From: Sphaerisporangium melleum
Lineage (GTDB): Bacteria > Actinomycetota > Actinomycetes > Streptosporangiales > Streptosporangiaceae
Assembly: GCF_014646695.1 (NCBI RefSeq)
Contig: NZ_BMNT01000005.1
Coordinates: forward strand, 1 to 64,000
DNA length: 64,000 bases
Direction: 5' to 3'
Shown: positions 46,741 to 56,570 of the stretch, piece after piece
How positions within the stretch are numbered: the first letter of the stretch is position 1
How the letters are laid out: each line of letters begins with the position of its first letter
Program-made: the position numbers and the translations under genes
The notes under the pieces: generated by a model
What the model saw: the letters and a program-made list of their open reading frames with translations, nothing else
What the model was told of the DNA's origin: nothing
Database searches by the model: none

Positions 46741-48138
46741 TCAGGAGGCGGTGGCGGTGAGCTTGGTCAGGGCGGTGCGCAGGCGGTCGATGGCGCGTTC
46801 GCGGCCGAGCACCTCGATGGACTCGAACAGCGGCAGCCCGACCGTCCGCCCGGTGATCGCGACCCGGACCGGCGCCTGCGCCTTGCCCAGCTTGAGGCCG
46901 TGCGCCGCGCCGACCTCCTCCAGGGCGGTCTTCAGCGACTCGGGGTCGAACGACACCGTCTCCAGCCTGTCGAGATAACCGGCCAGGATCTCCTCGGCGC
47001 CCGGCTTCATCGCCTTGTCCCAGCTCGCCTGGTCGAAGACCGGCTCCTCCAGGAACAGGAAGTCGACGTTGTCCCGGATCTCCGACAGCAGCGAGATGCG
47101 GGTCTGCGCCAGCGGCGCGACCTTGGCGAACGTCTCACGCCCCCACGAGGGGTCGAGGTAGGGCTCGCAGCGGGCGATGAACAGCTCCGGCGACAGCGCC
47201 CGGATGTACTCGCCGTTGAACGCCCGCAACTTCTTCACGTCGAAGAACGCCGGAGAGGGGTTCACGTCGGAGAGCTTGAACAGCGGCACCATCTCCGACC
47301 ACGGCATGATCTCGCGGTCGCCGCCCGGCCCCCAGCCCAGCAGCATGAGGTAGTTGACCATGGCCTCGGGCAGGTAGCCCTCGTCGCGGTAGGACTCCAG
47401 CGCCACCTTGTCGCGGCGCTTGGAGAGCTTCTGCCGCTTCTCGTTCACGATCACCGGGATGTGCGCCCACACCGGCGGCGTGGCGCCGAGCGCCTCCCAC
47501 AGCAACTGCTGCTTGGGCGTGTTCGACAGGTGCTCCTCGGCCCGGACCACCTGCGTGATGCGCATCTCCATGTCGTCGACCACGTTGGCCAGCACGAACA
47601 GCGGCGAGCCGTCGCTGCGGGCGATGACGAAGTCCTCCATGGCCTGGTTCGGGAACTCCACCCGGCCGCGGACCAGGTCGTCCACCACGGTGACGCCCTC
47701 GTCCGGAGTACGGAAGCGGACCGCGCCCTCGCTGAGACCGCGGTCACGGCAGAACCCGTCGTACCCCTGGTGCTCGGAGCCGGTGCGCGCCTTGACGTCG
47801 TCCCGGGTGCAGGTGCAGTGGTACGCCCGGCCGTCGGCGATCAACTTGGCGACGGCGGCGCGGTGCTGCTCCTCGTAGGCCGACTGGAAGTAGGGGCCCT
47901 CGAAGTACGGGGAGTCGCCGTGGATGCCGATCCAGGCGAGGGCCGAGATGATGCCCTCGGTCCACTCGGGCCGGTTGCGGGCGGCGTCGGTGTCCTCGAT
48001 GCGCAGCACGAAACGGCCGCCCGACTGCTCGGCCAGCGCCCAGTTGAACAGCGCGGAACGGGCGCCACCGACATGGAACATGCCGGTCGGCGAGGGGGCG
48101 AAGCGGACGCGGAGCGCGGGCTCGTGCGTTTCAGTCAC
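46741..48138 (-). CDS. gltX: Glutamyl-tRNA synthetase
   Basis: A 465-residue class I synthetase charging tRNA-Glu (two tRNA-Glu genes lie 6.5 kb away). The HIGH motif is present as [10 protein letters not shown] after FAPSPTG, and KMSKS as [11 protein letters not shown]-x-C pair (YHCTCTRDD) belongs to the zinc-type region. GTG 48138 overlaps the end of the upstream hydrolase gene by 8 bp. Confidence 0.97.
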   Translation of the reverse strand: MTETHEPALRVRFAPSPTGMFHVGGARSALFNWALAEQSGGRFVLRIEDTDAARNRPEWTEGIISALAWIGIHGDSPYFEGPYFQSAYEEQHRAAVAKLIADGRAYHCTCTRDDVKARTGSEHQGYDGFCRDRGLSEGAVRFRTPDEGVTVVDDLVRGRVEFPNQAMEDFVIARSDGSPLFVLANVVDDMEMRITQVVRAEEHLSNTPKQQLLWEALGATPPVWAHIPVIVNEKRQKLSKRRDKVALESYRDEGYLPEAMVNYLMLLGWGPGGDREIMPWSEMVPLFKLSDVNPSPAFFDVKKLRAFNGEYIRALSPELFIARCEPYLDPSWGRETFAKVAPLAQTRISLLSEIRDNVDFLFLEEPVFDQASWDKAMKPGAEEILAGYLDRLETVSFDPESLKTALEEVGAAHGLKLGKAQAPVRVAITGRTVGLPLFESIEVLGRERAIDRLRTALTKLTATAS

Positions 48139-48907
48139 GGGGAACCACCCGGTTGGTGAGAGTGCCGATGCCTTCGATGCCGACGCTGACCTCGTCGCCG
48201 TCCTGCAGCGGGCCGACCCCCTCCGGCGTGCCGGTGAGGATCACGTCGCCCGGGATGAGCGTCATGACGTCGGTGATGTAGGCGATCAGCTTGGGGATGT
48301 CGTGGAGGAGCTGGGAGGTGCGCGCGCTCTGCTTGAGCTCGCCGTTCACGGTGGTGGTGAGGGCGAGGTCGGCGGGGTCGAGCTCGGTCTGGATCCACGG
48401 GCCGAGCGGGCAGAAGGTGTCGAAGCCCTTGGCGCGGGTGTACTGCCCGTCCTTGCGCTGCAGGTCACGGGCGGTGACGTCGTTGGCGCAGGTGTAGCCG
48501 AAGATGACCTCGTGGGCGCGCTCGGCCGGCACCTCGCGGCACAGGCGGCCGATCACCACGGCCAGCTCGCCCTCGTAGTCGACCCGCTCGGAGAGCTTGT
48601 GCGGGTAGGCGATCGCCTCACCGGGGCCGATCACCGAGGTGGACGGCTTGCTGAAGATCAGCGGCTCGGCCGGGGGCTCGCCGCCCATCTCGCGGGCGTG
48701 CTCGGCGTAGTTCTTCCCGATCGCGATGACCTTGCTGGGCAGCATCGGCGTCACGAGACGGACTTCCTGCAGCGGGTAGCGCTCGCCGGTGAACTGGATC
48801 GACCCGAACGGGTGCCCGTCGATCCGGGAGACGAACTCCTCACCCTGAGCGCCTTCGACCACGCCGAACGCGACACCCTCACCTGTGGAGAACCTTGCGA
48901 TACGCAC
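48131..48907 (-). CDS. Fumarylacetoacetate hydrolase family protein
   Basis: 258 residues with the FAH fold: the metal-binding [25 protein letters not shown], and [13 protein letters not shown]. Members hydrolyse or decarboxylate acylpyruvates; the substrate here is not known. GTG 48907 is preceded at six bases by TAGCCT with no Shine-Dalgarno, so leaderless expression is likely. It is the first gene of a two-gene unit with gltX. Confidence 0.92.
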   Translation of the reverse strand: MRIARFSTGEGVAFGVVEGAQGEEFVSRIDGHPFGSIQFTGERYPLQEVRLVTPMLPSKVIAIGKNYAEHAREMGGEPPAEPLIFSKPSTSVIGPGEAIAYPHKLSERVDYEGELAVVIGRLCREVPAERAHEVIFGYTCANDVTARDLQRKDGQYTRAKGFDTFCPLGPWIQTELDPADLALTTTVNGELKQSARTSQLLHDIPKLIAYITDVMTLIPGDVILTGTPEGVGPLQDGDEVSVGIEGIGTLTNRVVPRD

Positions 48908-48989
48908 CCCACAAGGCTAGTGCCGCCCGCCGCCCCTCGCTGACACCGCCACCAGCGCCCCACCTACAGGGCACCGGCGAGTGGCCCGG

Positions 48990-51900
48990 TCATTCCTCGG
49001 CCCCCGTTTCCGCGAGCGGATCGGGCAGATCGGGCAGGTCCGCGATCGAGAAGTCCGCCGCGCAGCAGGCCAGGTGTCTGGTGATGACCTCGTTCAGCTC
49101 GGCGGACTGGGTGGCACGCGTCAGCGCCTCCGCCAGCTCCTCATGGGTCGGACTGAGCGAGACGAGGGTCCTCATCGTCGCCGGGACCGGTTCGCCATGA
49201 TCACTGAGCATCGACTCCATCAGTGCCGTACGCGACGCGGAGGCGTCCGGCCGGTGGCCCAGCGCCTGCACGGCCAGCAGCCGGATCAACATGTCTCTCT
49301 TGGTCTGAGCGCTTTCGGTCCGAGCGCACTCGATCAGCGCAGCACGTACCGCGGCGTCCTCGTTCAGCTCCTTCAACACCAGAAGGGCGCTGATCTGCAT
49401 GTCGATGGACCCGTGGGTGGCGGCGGCGATCAGTAGCCGCCGCGCCTCGGGCTCGTCGGCCAGCTCCGCCAGGACCGTGATCGCCGCGGCCCTGCTCTCG
49501 CGTCGTTCGTCGACGGCCATCGCCAGGATCATGTCTCGCACCAGGGGGTCGCCGGCCGCTTTGCTCAGAGCGGTCACGGCGGCCCGCAGAACCTTGTCTT
49601 CGGAGTCGGCGCAGAGTCCGATGAGTGCCGTCCGGACGTCGGGGTCATGGACGGCCCCGGCCAGGGCCTGCGCCGCCGCGGCGCGTATCTCGCCGTCCTC
49701 GTCGGCAACGCACCGCAGCACGGCCGCGCGCACGCCGGGATCGGCGACGGCGCCGACGGCCGCGCGCAGGGCGATGGCGCGGATCTCCGAGTCCGCGTCG
49801 GCCACCGCTCGCGTCAGCACGTCCCGCACAGCGGGGTCGTCCGGTGGCGCGTGACCGAGTGCGGCCACCGCGGCCGCACGAAGCGCATGATCGGCACCGG
49901 TCGCGTACCGCAAAAGGAGGGCCAGTCCGCCGGGGTCACCGGCCACGCCGGGAAGATGGCCCCGGGCGACGATGGCCGGCTGGTCATGATCCGTGTCCCA
50001 GATCACGCTGTACTCGCTCCTGGTCCAGCGCAGGATCGACGGGAGCACGTCGGGCTCGTGCGCGATGCCGCCGAGTGCCCGCGCCACGGCGGTCTGGACC
50101 TCGGTGGCCGCATCGGCGACCCGGTCCAGCACCGCCCGGCGGACCGCCGGGTCGTCCAGCATGCCCGACAGCGCCGTCACCGCGGCGGCACGGGCTCGCC
50201 AATCCTCATCGGCCGTCGATTCCAGCAGCAGGGGCGGCACAGCGGGGTCGTCCAGGGCCCCCGCCAGACCCGCCACCGCCGCGGCGCGCACCTCACCTCC
50301 CGGTTCCATGGCATGGCGCAGCAGCGTGGCACGGTGGTCCGGGTGGCCGAAGAACCGCTGGAGGGCTTCCCGCGTGAAGCGCAGCACCAGCGGCAACGCG
50401 CCAAAAGGCCCATCGTCTCCGTCTGAAGAGGGCCGTCGACGGGAGTAGTCCGCCTGCACCATCCTCAGCAAGGCATTCAGCAGCCGGCGGTCACCCGGGA
50501 ACAGCGCGACGGCGATCCCCGCCGCCAACTCCGCGGCCGGTCTCCAGGGCTGGTGCGCCCCACGCCGGAGGAACCATGCCAGGTAGCCCTCGCGTCCCGG
50601 CCACGCCGGGCCCAGAGTCTGGACGGTGGTCAGGATCTGCATGCCGAGCACCACGGTGAACAGGTTCCGCGCATTGCCGCCGTGCTCCAGTACCTGCACG
50701 ATACGTACGATCGCCCGGCCGCCCGCCTCCTCCAGTTCGGCCGAGGGGCGTTTCTCCTCCAGGCACTGGGCGGCGAGGATGACGTTCCACGGCAGACCGT
50801 CGCCGGAGATGGTCCAGGGCCAGGGCCAGTTGACCTGGTCGGCCAGGTAGGTGACGATCTCGGCGGTGCGGGCGTCGGTGACCATGCCGGCGATCAGGCG
50901 CAGCACCTCGCGCCAGGCCGGGTCGTCCCAATGCGCGCCGAACACCTCGGTCTTGAGTTCGTCGAGGCTCAGTGTGCCGTCGCGTTCGAGCTGCCAGCGG
51001 TACGCCTCGGCGCAGAAGTACTCCAGCAGGGCCCGGTGCACGAACCCGTACACCTCGGTGCCGTACCGGCTGAGGATGAAGTTGCGCTCGCGGAACTGGC
51101 GGATCATCACCCGGGCGATGCGCGTGGCCTCGGCCGGCGGGTGGCGGAACCGGGTCGTCAGGTAGTCCTCGAACTCCTGCCGCAGTTCCTCGGCGGTCAG
51201 GTGGTTGCCCCCGGTCCCGCCCCGGCCGCCGAGCTGCATGCGCAGGGCGACCCGGCGCAGCAGCTCGCCCTTCTCCTCCTCGCCGATGTGGTCGACGTGC
51301 ATGCTCTCGTCGCGCAGGTAGCGCTCGACGTCCCAGCGCTGCACGAGCACCGTGGCCGCGTATTCGTAGACCTTCCAGCGTTCGCGCGGCAGCTCCTGGT
51401 GCCGTCCGATGATCGCCAGGATGGTCAGCAGCAGCGGGTTGCCCGCCATCTCGCGCACCGACCGGATGTTCTGCACCGCGTCCGCGATCCGCTCGGTACG
51501 GCTGACCGCGTCGGCGGGGCGGTCGTGCAGCGCGAGGTGGTACCAGGAGGCGAGGAAGGACCTGACCTGGTCGGGGTCGAGGTCCTGCAGGGTGGCGTGG
51601 GCGAACCCGGCGTCCGCCAGGGTGGCCTTGGCGTAGCCGATGATCCGCGAGGTGACCAGGACGCGGGCCGAGGGGTACCGCTCGGCGAATCCGGCGATGC
51701 GCCGGGTCACGGTCGCCCGCTCCCCGGGGTCGAAGATCTCGTCCAGGCCGTCGAAGACGACCAGCGCGGGCCCACCGGCACCGAGGTAGGCGTGCAGGTC
51801 GTCGCAGGTCAGGCCCAGCGACTCGGTGCGGCATAGGTGGTCCAGGTAGTCGAGGAACGTCGCGCGGCCCGACCCCGCGTAGGACTTCAGCTCGACGAGC

Positions 51901-52826
51901 AGCGGCAGGTGCCCCTTGAAGGCCGGCAGTTCGGCGCCGGCCCCGGCGAGCGCGAGCATCAGGTAACGGGCCAGGGTCGACTTGCCGGCACCCGGGTCGC
52001 CGAGCAGCACGGTGTTACGGGCCTCACCGCCGGTGAGGAACTCCAGCACCTTGCGCCGGGGGCGCTCCCGGTAGGCGGTGGCGAGGCGGCGGACCTCCTC
52101 GCGGTCGACATGGTCGGGAAGATCACGCGCATCGAGGTTCCCTTCGGCGCGGATCCACTGCCACAGCTCCTTGGGCAGGTCCAGCGGCGGCACGTCCTCC
52201 CGGACGTCCTGCTCCACGAACACCGAGCCGAGCGCGAAGCGCATCTCGTCGGCGTACCGCGGCGGGGTCAGCGTCTCCAGGTCCAGCCTGCTGTACTGCC
52301 GGATGAGCCGCTGGTAGTAGGCCCGCACGGCCTCGGAGTCGAGGTGCGTGCCGGACGGCAGAGCGGGTCGTTGATCGCCGAGCGTGAGGTGGACGGCCGC
52401 CGCGACCTTGCGACCCAGCTCCTCCGGAGAGGTGAAGAAGCTGATGATGTGCTTCCCGGCGAGTTCGGCACGCAGGGTCTCGATGCGGGTGAGGTCGTCG
52501 TCCATCTTCGATCGCGGCCAGGGGGCGTCCTCGTGCAGCAGGAAGATCAGCACGGGTTTGCCGGCCTCGACCGCCGCCCGGTACTCCATTTCGGTGATCG
52601 CCCGCTTGTGGCCGGGCGGGACGTGGCCGTACCGCCAGGCGAAGATGCCGATGTAGATGTCGCAGTCACGCACGTCCGCCAGGCATTTCTCCGCGGCGGG
52701 ACGGGTGCCGGCGACGTACGCCTCCATGGCGAGGTCCGCGACGCGCATCTCGTGCAGCGCCTGCCGTACGGCCGCGCGTTCGTCCCGCAGATCTCGGTAG
52801 GTCGAGGAGACATATGACTTCTTCAT
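48990..52826 (-). CDS. DUF4062-NACHT-HEAT STAND protein (NLR-like)
   Basis: 1278 residues. The N-terminal DUF4062 domain (about 1-140: KKSYVSSTYRDLRDERAA, IYIGIFAWRYGHVPPG) is followed by a NACHT NTPase with Walker A LLGDPGAGKSTLAR (about 275) and Walker B LVVFDGLDEIF (about 355). Then come winged-helix/helical parts, and from about residue 830 to the end many HEAT-like repeats (DPAVR..., EIRAAAAQALAGA). ATG 52826 or GTG 52829 begin the DUF4062 domain. Architecture and size match bacterial NLR-type proteins, several of which are antiphage. Effector activity is inferred, not seen. Confidence 0.87.
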   Translation of the reverse strand: MKKSYVSSTYRDLRDERAAVRQALHEMRVADLAMEAYVAGTRPAAEKCLADVRDCDIYIGIFAWRYGHVPPGHKRAITEMEYRAAVEAGKPVLIFLLHEDAPWPRSKMDDDLTRIETLRAELAGKHIISFFTSPEELGRKVAAAVHLTLGDQRPALPSGTHLDSEAVRAYYQRLIRQYSRLDLETLTPPRYADEMRFALGSVFVEQDVREDVPPLDLPKELWQWIRAEGNLDARDLPDHVDREEVRRLATAYRERPRRKVLEFLTGGEARNTVLLGDPGAGKSTLARYLMLALAGAGAELPAFKGHLPLLVELKSYAGSGRATFLDYLDHLCRTESLGLTCDDLHAYLGAGGPALVVFDGLDEIFDPGERATVTRRIAGFAERYPSARVLVTSRIIGYAKATLADAGFAHATLQDLDPDQVRSFLASWYHLALHDRPADAVSRTERIADAVQNIRSVREMAGNPLLLTILAIIGRHQELPRERWKVYEYAATVLVQRWDVERYLRDESMHVDHIGEEEKGELLRRVALRMQLGGRGGTGGNHLTAEELRQEFEDYLTTRFRHPPAEATRIARVMIRQFRERNFILSRYGTEVYGFVHRALLEYFCAEAYRWQLERDGTLSLDELKTEVFGAHWDDPAWREVLRLIAGMVTDARTAEIVTYLADQVNWPWPWTISGDGLPWNVILAAQCLEEKRPSAELEEAGGRAIVRIVQVLEHGGNARNLFTVVLGMQILTTVQTLGPAWPGREGYLAWFLRRGAHQPWRPAAELAAGIAVALFPGDRRLLNALLRMVQADYSRRRPSSDGDDGPFGALPLVLRFTREALQRFFGHPDHRATLLRHAMEPGGEVRAAAVAGLAGALDDPAVPPLLLESTADEDWRARAAAVTALSGMLDDPAVRRAVLDRVADAATEVQTAVARALGGIAHEPDVLPSILRWTRSEYSVIWDTDHDQPAIVARGHLPGVAGDPGGLALLLRYATGADHALRAAAVAALGHAPPDDPAVRDVLTRAVADADSEIRAIALRAAVGAVADPGVRAAVLRCVADEDGEIRAAAAQALAGAVHDPDVRTALIGLCADSEDKVLRAAVTALSKAAGDPLVRDMILAMAVDERRESRAAAITVLAELADEPEARRLLIAAATHGSIDMQISALLVLKELNEDAAVRAALIECARTESAQTKRDMLIRLLAVQALGHRPDASASRTALMESMLSDHGEPVPATMRTLVSLSPTHEELAEALTRATQSAELNEVITRHLACCAADFSIADLPDLPDPLAETGAEE

Positions 52827-53270
52827 CACCGATCGCCCTAACCCGATTCCCCCGAGTTCCCGAAAAACCGCACGCCCGAAATCAACCTCTCGGAGGTCTC
52901 GCCCCCGGCCGACCCCGTACAGCCCCTCCCACGTCGGCACCGCCGCCCGCCGCCCTGCTCAAAGGCCGGAATTCCCCCGATCTCCGGCGCAGCACGAGTA
53001 TCCCGGAGAACGCCCACCCATATCGCAGAAACCGAACATCAGCCGGTGCCGGAGCCGGCACTTCGAGAAAGCCGGCCACCCGCACCCACCGGGACCACGA
53101 GAAGCGAGCAGGAGGGGGGCCTCCAAGCCAGATGGGGCCGGGGCGGGTGGCTTCCGCGAGGGCGACGGGGGCGGATCGTAGGGTGGCTGTGCCGGGTCAA
53201 GGCCCCACCGCGTTCCGCGCGCGTGCGGCCGTGGGCCTGGCTACAACGTCACGTGGCGAGGGAGTTGGAC
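52827..53270. other. Gene-free spacer upstream of the ABM gene
   Basis: 444 bp between the divergent NACHT gene and the ABM-domain gene. No ORF here has a ribosome-binding site or a known motif. Promoters of both genes must be here; a TAGGGT-like -10 near 53179 is the only candidate I note. Confidence 0.5.
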
Positions 53271-53660
53271 ATGTCGGTTGTGAAGATCAATGTGCTGACC
53301 GTGCCTGACGAGATGCGCGAGGAGCTCGAACGCCGGTTCGCGGGGCGGGCGGGGATGGTGGAGTCCTCGGACGGTTTCGAGTGGTTCGAGCTGCTGCGCC
53401 CCCTGGACGGCACCGACCGGTACCTGGTGTACACGCGGTGGCGCAGCGAGGAGGACTTCCAGCGCTGGCAGCAGAGCGCGGCGTTCCAGCGCGGCCACGC
53501 CCAGGCCGCCGGCGACGCCGCCGCCCAGGGCCACGGTCACGGCCAGGGGCACGGTCACGGGCAGGCCGCGGGCCATGGGCACGGCCAGGGCCCGGCCGCG
53601 ACCGACTCCGACCTGTGGACCTTCGAGGTCATCCAGAGCACCGGCCACAAGCAACCCTGA
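53271..53660 (+). CDS. ABM-domain monooxygenase-like protein with His/Gly-rich insert
   Basis: 129 residues. The antibiotic-biosynthesis-monooxygenase/heme-degradase fold is seen in MSVVKINVLTVPDEM, DGFEWFELLRPLDG and DRYLVYTRWRSEEDFQRW. Between the last helix and the final strand (DLWTFEVIQS) lies an insert of about 30 residues (about 82-112) made largely of Gly-His repeats with Gln and Ala. This could bind metal or heme. ATG 53271 has GGGAG upstream. Relatives include MhuD/IsdG-type heme oxygenases; which activity it has is open. Confidence 0.85.
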   Translation: MSVVKINVLTVPDEMREELERRFAGRAGMVESSDGFEWFELLRPLDGTDRYLVYTRWRSEEDFQRWQQSAAFQRGHAQAAGDAAAQGHGHGQGHGHGQAAGHGHGQGPAATDSDLWTFEVIQSTGHKQP

Positions 53661-53902
53661 CCGGCCATCCCCCATCACGGGGCGGCAGCGGCATCGCCCT
53701 GACCGCTCCTGCCACGGCGGGCACTCCTCCGGTCCGCGCCCCCCGCGTCCGACCTGCCGGCCATCGGGCACGGAGGCGACCGTGGCCGCCTCGGGCCGGA
53801 GAACGTGTTGAGCGCCTTGGACCACCCCGTGGGTGTCTGAAGCCGTCCACGGGGCGTGATCGAGCGTCATCCTTACGTGTCGGTGTATTTCTGTGGGAGA
53901 CG

Positions 53903-54304
53903 GTGAGTCTCCGGATGCGGCCCGGTGGATGGACGACCGGCCCGCGTAGGGTGTGGCGCGCGGCGACCGGTCTGGGACGGACCATCGCGCGTCGCGCCGG
54001 CCGCCGGCAGGTGGCGGCGGTGACCGGGGCGGCGACGGCGCTCGGCGTGCTCCTGCTCGCCCTCCGGGTGGGCGTGCCGCTCTCCGTGGATCTGCTGATT
54101 CCGAGCTTCGGCTGTGGCGTCCTGCTCAACGCGATAAGGGCGACGGCCGTCCGGCTGGAGGGGGTCGGCGACCGTCCGGTGGGCACGGCCGGGTGTGTAC
54201 TGCTCCTCGGCTCCGCCGAAGGGGTGACGGTCGTCGTGGACCGCCGAGGGGCCGTCTGGCGCGTACCCGCCGACCTCGCCATGACGACCTCCACCTGCCC
54301 GTGA
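53903..54304 (+). CDS. Possible small membrane protein
   Basis: 133 residues with one or two hydrophobic segments (about 36-60 and 65-85) and a C-terminal patch of strands (TVVVDRRGAVWRVP). No family recognised. GTG 53903 follows GGGAGACG; ATG 53915 is an alternative. Position after the ABM gene and before the lyase gives no functional clue. Confidence 0.4.
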   Translation: MSLRMRPGGWTTGPRRVWRAATGLGRTIARRAGRRQVAAVTGAATALGVLLLALRVGVPLSVDLLIPSFGCGVLLNAIRATAVRLEGVGDRPVGTAGCVLLLGSAEGVTVVVDRRGAVWRVPADLAMTTSTCP

Positions 54305-54439
54305 CGCCTCGCGAAGCTGCGAGGGGGGTGGGCATCTGGTTGTAACGATGTGGCTGAGGGGACTGCTGCGGCTTGACCTGTTCGTCAGGAATCGGACAGC
54401 ATGATCCGCCCCCCATCATCGGTCACGGAAGGAACTGGC

Positions 54440-56149
54440 GTGCGCCGCCGGACACGAGCCCTCGGTCTTCTCACCACCCTCCTCCTGACCGGGGGCGGCA
54501 TTCTGCACGCGGCCCCCGCGTCCGCCACCCCCGCGCAGGCCTCCGCCGGGACGTCGGCCGTGAAGCGCACCGCCGAGTGTCAGGGCGACTGGCTGCCCGC
54601 GACGCCGACCTCGGCGCAGGTGATGTCCGGCGAGGTGCAGTTCCTCGACCTGCCGCCCGTCAAGATCGGCCAGGCGATCAACTGGCGGTGGAGCCCGTAC
54701 AAGAACCGCTCGTGGGACATGGTGTTCTCCTCCCTGCGCTGGGTGGGCCGCCTGGTGGCCGACTACGAGACCTCCGGGGACGACAAGCTGCTCGCCCGCG
54801 CCACCGAGCTGATCAAGAGCTGGGTGGAGAGCAACCCGCGGGGCGGCTCCGGGGCCAGCCAGTACGCCTGGCAGGAGCACCCGATCGCGCTGCGCGCGCC
54901 CGTGCTGGTCTGCCTGAGCCGGCACGTGAAGGCGTCCTGGCTGACCGGCAGCCTGGTGGACCACGCCAGGATGCTGGCCGATCCGGCGCTGTACGAGAAG
55001 GGCCACAACCACGGCCTGGACCAGGACATCGCCCTGCTGCGCATCGGCTGCCGCACAGGTCACAAGGAGTGGAGCGAGCTGGCGATCCGGCGGATGACCG
55101 GGTCGGTGAAGCTCGACATCGATTCCCAGGGCGCGCTGCAGGAACAGGCGCCGCGGTACGGCATCTATGTGCACGAACGACTCAAGGTCGGCATGGAGGC
55201 CATCGAGGACTGCGGCCGGAAGGTGCCCGCCGAGATCAAGAAGCGCTGGGCGACGCTGGAGGGGTACATCACGCACGCCACCGAGCCGAGCGGGTTCATG
55301 GTGCCGATCGGGGACGGCGGCGCCGACGTCAAGCCGGCCGGGTACGAGCACCCGAAGAAGACCGTGCAGGTGTTCCGGGCCGGTTACGTCTTCGGGCGGA
55401 CCAAGTGGGACGAGCCGGGGTCGGCGTACTACTCGATCAGGTTCGGCCCCGGGCTGAAGTTCCACGGGCATGAGGACCACATGGGCGTGACCTACTACGC
55501 GCAGGGCCACGACGTACTGGTGGAGGCCGGGTTCCACTCCTACGAGCGCAGCGCCTACCGCTACTGGACGATGTCCCCGGAGGCGCACAACGTGCCGGTG
55601 GTCGTCGGCAGGCCCTTCCGGGGCCGCACGGCCACCTCCCTGGTGGGCTCGTCGGTCAAGGACGGGCGGCAGGTGTACCGCTTCGCCGACAAGGCGTACG
55701 GCGTGCGCCGTGACCGCACGGTGCTGGTCAACCATGGGGACGACCTGATGGCCGTGCTCGACACGGTGCCGGCCGGTGAGCGGATCCGCGGCTACTGGCA
55801 TCTGGACCCGGCGCTGACCCCGGTGTCCACCAGCGGCGGCCGGGTCGTGGTGAAGGACAAGGCGGGCTGGAAGGCGACGCTGGTGCAGCTCGCGATGCCG
55901 TCCTGCACGCCGGTCGGCGGCCAGTCGGTGGTGCGCGGCCAGACCGGCCCGTACCAGGGCTGGGTGTCGCCTTCGTACATGGGCAAGGTGCCCGCCTCGG
56001 TGGTGGTCTCGCCGCCGGCCGGGTCGCTGCTCACCGTGGTGGTCCCCGGCACCGGCGACCCGGACGTCACCTGCTCGGGCGGGCGGGTGACGGTCACGAC
56101 CTCCGACGGCGCGACGTCCTTCCGCGCGACGGCGGGCAACCTGTCCTGA
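54440..56149 (+). CDS. Secreted heparinase II/III-like polysaccharide lyase
   Basis: 569 residues with an N-terminal signal peptide (TRALGLLTTLLLTGGGILHA, cleavage near APASA). An (alpha/alpha) toroid follows, with the catalytic HNHGLDQD (about 190) and the C-terminal beta domain with GHEDHMGVTYYAQGHDVLVE (about 345). GTG 54440 is chosen because it has GGAAGG upstream and starts the signal peptide; ATG 54401 is the alternative. It should cleave uronate-containing polysaccharides outside the cell. Confidence 0.88.
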   Translation: MRRRTRALGLLTTLLLTGGGILHAAPASATPAQASAGTSAVKRTAECQGDWLPATPTSAQVMSGEVQFLDLPPVKIGQAINWRWSPYKNRSWDMVFSSLRWVGRLVADYETSGDDKLLARATELIKSWVESNPRGGSGASQYAWQEHPIALRAPVLVCLSRHVKASWLTGSLVDHARMLADPALYEKGHNHGLDQDIALLRIGCRTGHKEWSELAIRRMTGSVKLDIDSQGALQEQAPRYGIYVHERLKVGMEAIEDCGRKVPAEIKKRWATLEGYITHATEPSGFMVPIGDGGADVKPAGYEHPKKTVQVFRAGYVFGRTKWDEPGSAYYSIRFGPGLKFHGHEDHMGVTYYAQGHDVLVEAGFHSYERSAYRYWTMSPEAHNVPVVVGRPFRGRTATSLVGSSVKDGRQVYRFADKAYGVRRDRTVLVNHGDDLMAVLDTVPAGERIRGYWHLDPALTPVSTSGGRVVVKDKAGWKATLVQLAMPSCTPVGGQSVVRGQTGPYQGWVSPSYMGKVPASVVVSPPAGSLLTVVVPGTGDPDVTCSGGRVTVTTSDGATSFRATAGNLS

Positions 56150-56459
56150 CCGCGTGACGCCGGGCGCGGCGCACGGTGGCCGGCGTCACGCGGGCCGATG
56201 GACCGAAAGCCCGGGATAGGCCGCACCGGAAATACGAAAAGCAGGTCTCCTCCAGGGCCACCACGCTGCGTACACCGCCGTATTCGATTCGGTGCCACAG
56301 AATCCGGAATTCCCTGACGAGGTGCACACCATGCGGACCAGGCGATAATGGCATTTTTGTGCCGCCGCAAGAACTCCGGCACCGGGCACTCCAGGTCATG
56401 ACCTGGACACCTTTTATCCGCTGGCAATAACACGGCCTAATTTGTTATAAATAGGAGAT
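56150..56459. other. AT-richer spacer upstream of leader ORF
   Basis: 310 bp with lower GC than its surroundings, ending in TTATAAATAGGAG. Small minus-strand ORFs here have no support. The end of this stretch holds the promoter for the leader ORF and the regulator; TAATTT (56438) and TATAAA (56446) are possible -10 boxes. Confidence 0.5.
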
Positions 56460-56570
56460 ATGAGACTTCGGATTCCGGAGGTCCCTCTGTTGCGTCTCTT
56501 ACTCCCCTCACCTGAGACTACGCCGATCGGCTTCGTGCCCCCGACCTCGCTCGCCCGTCCGGCGCGGTGA
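56460..56570 (+). CDS. 36-codon leader ORF coupled to the LuxR-type regulator
   Basis: Starts at an ATG with a good AGGAGAT just upstream and ends in a TGA overlapping the GTG start of the regulator (GTGA). The product is short, Leu/Pro-rich and resembles no known protein. The arrangement suggests translational control of the regulator. Confidence 0.5.
   Translation: MRLRIPEVPLLRLLLPSPETTPIGFVPPTSLARPAR

Noticed and set aside
53529-53600. Tandem Gly-His codon repeat considered as CRISPR or satellite
   Set aside because: It is in frame inside the ABM gene and far too short and irregular for an array. I found no CRISPR array in the window.
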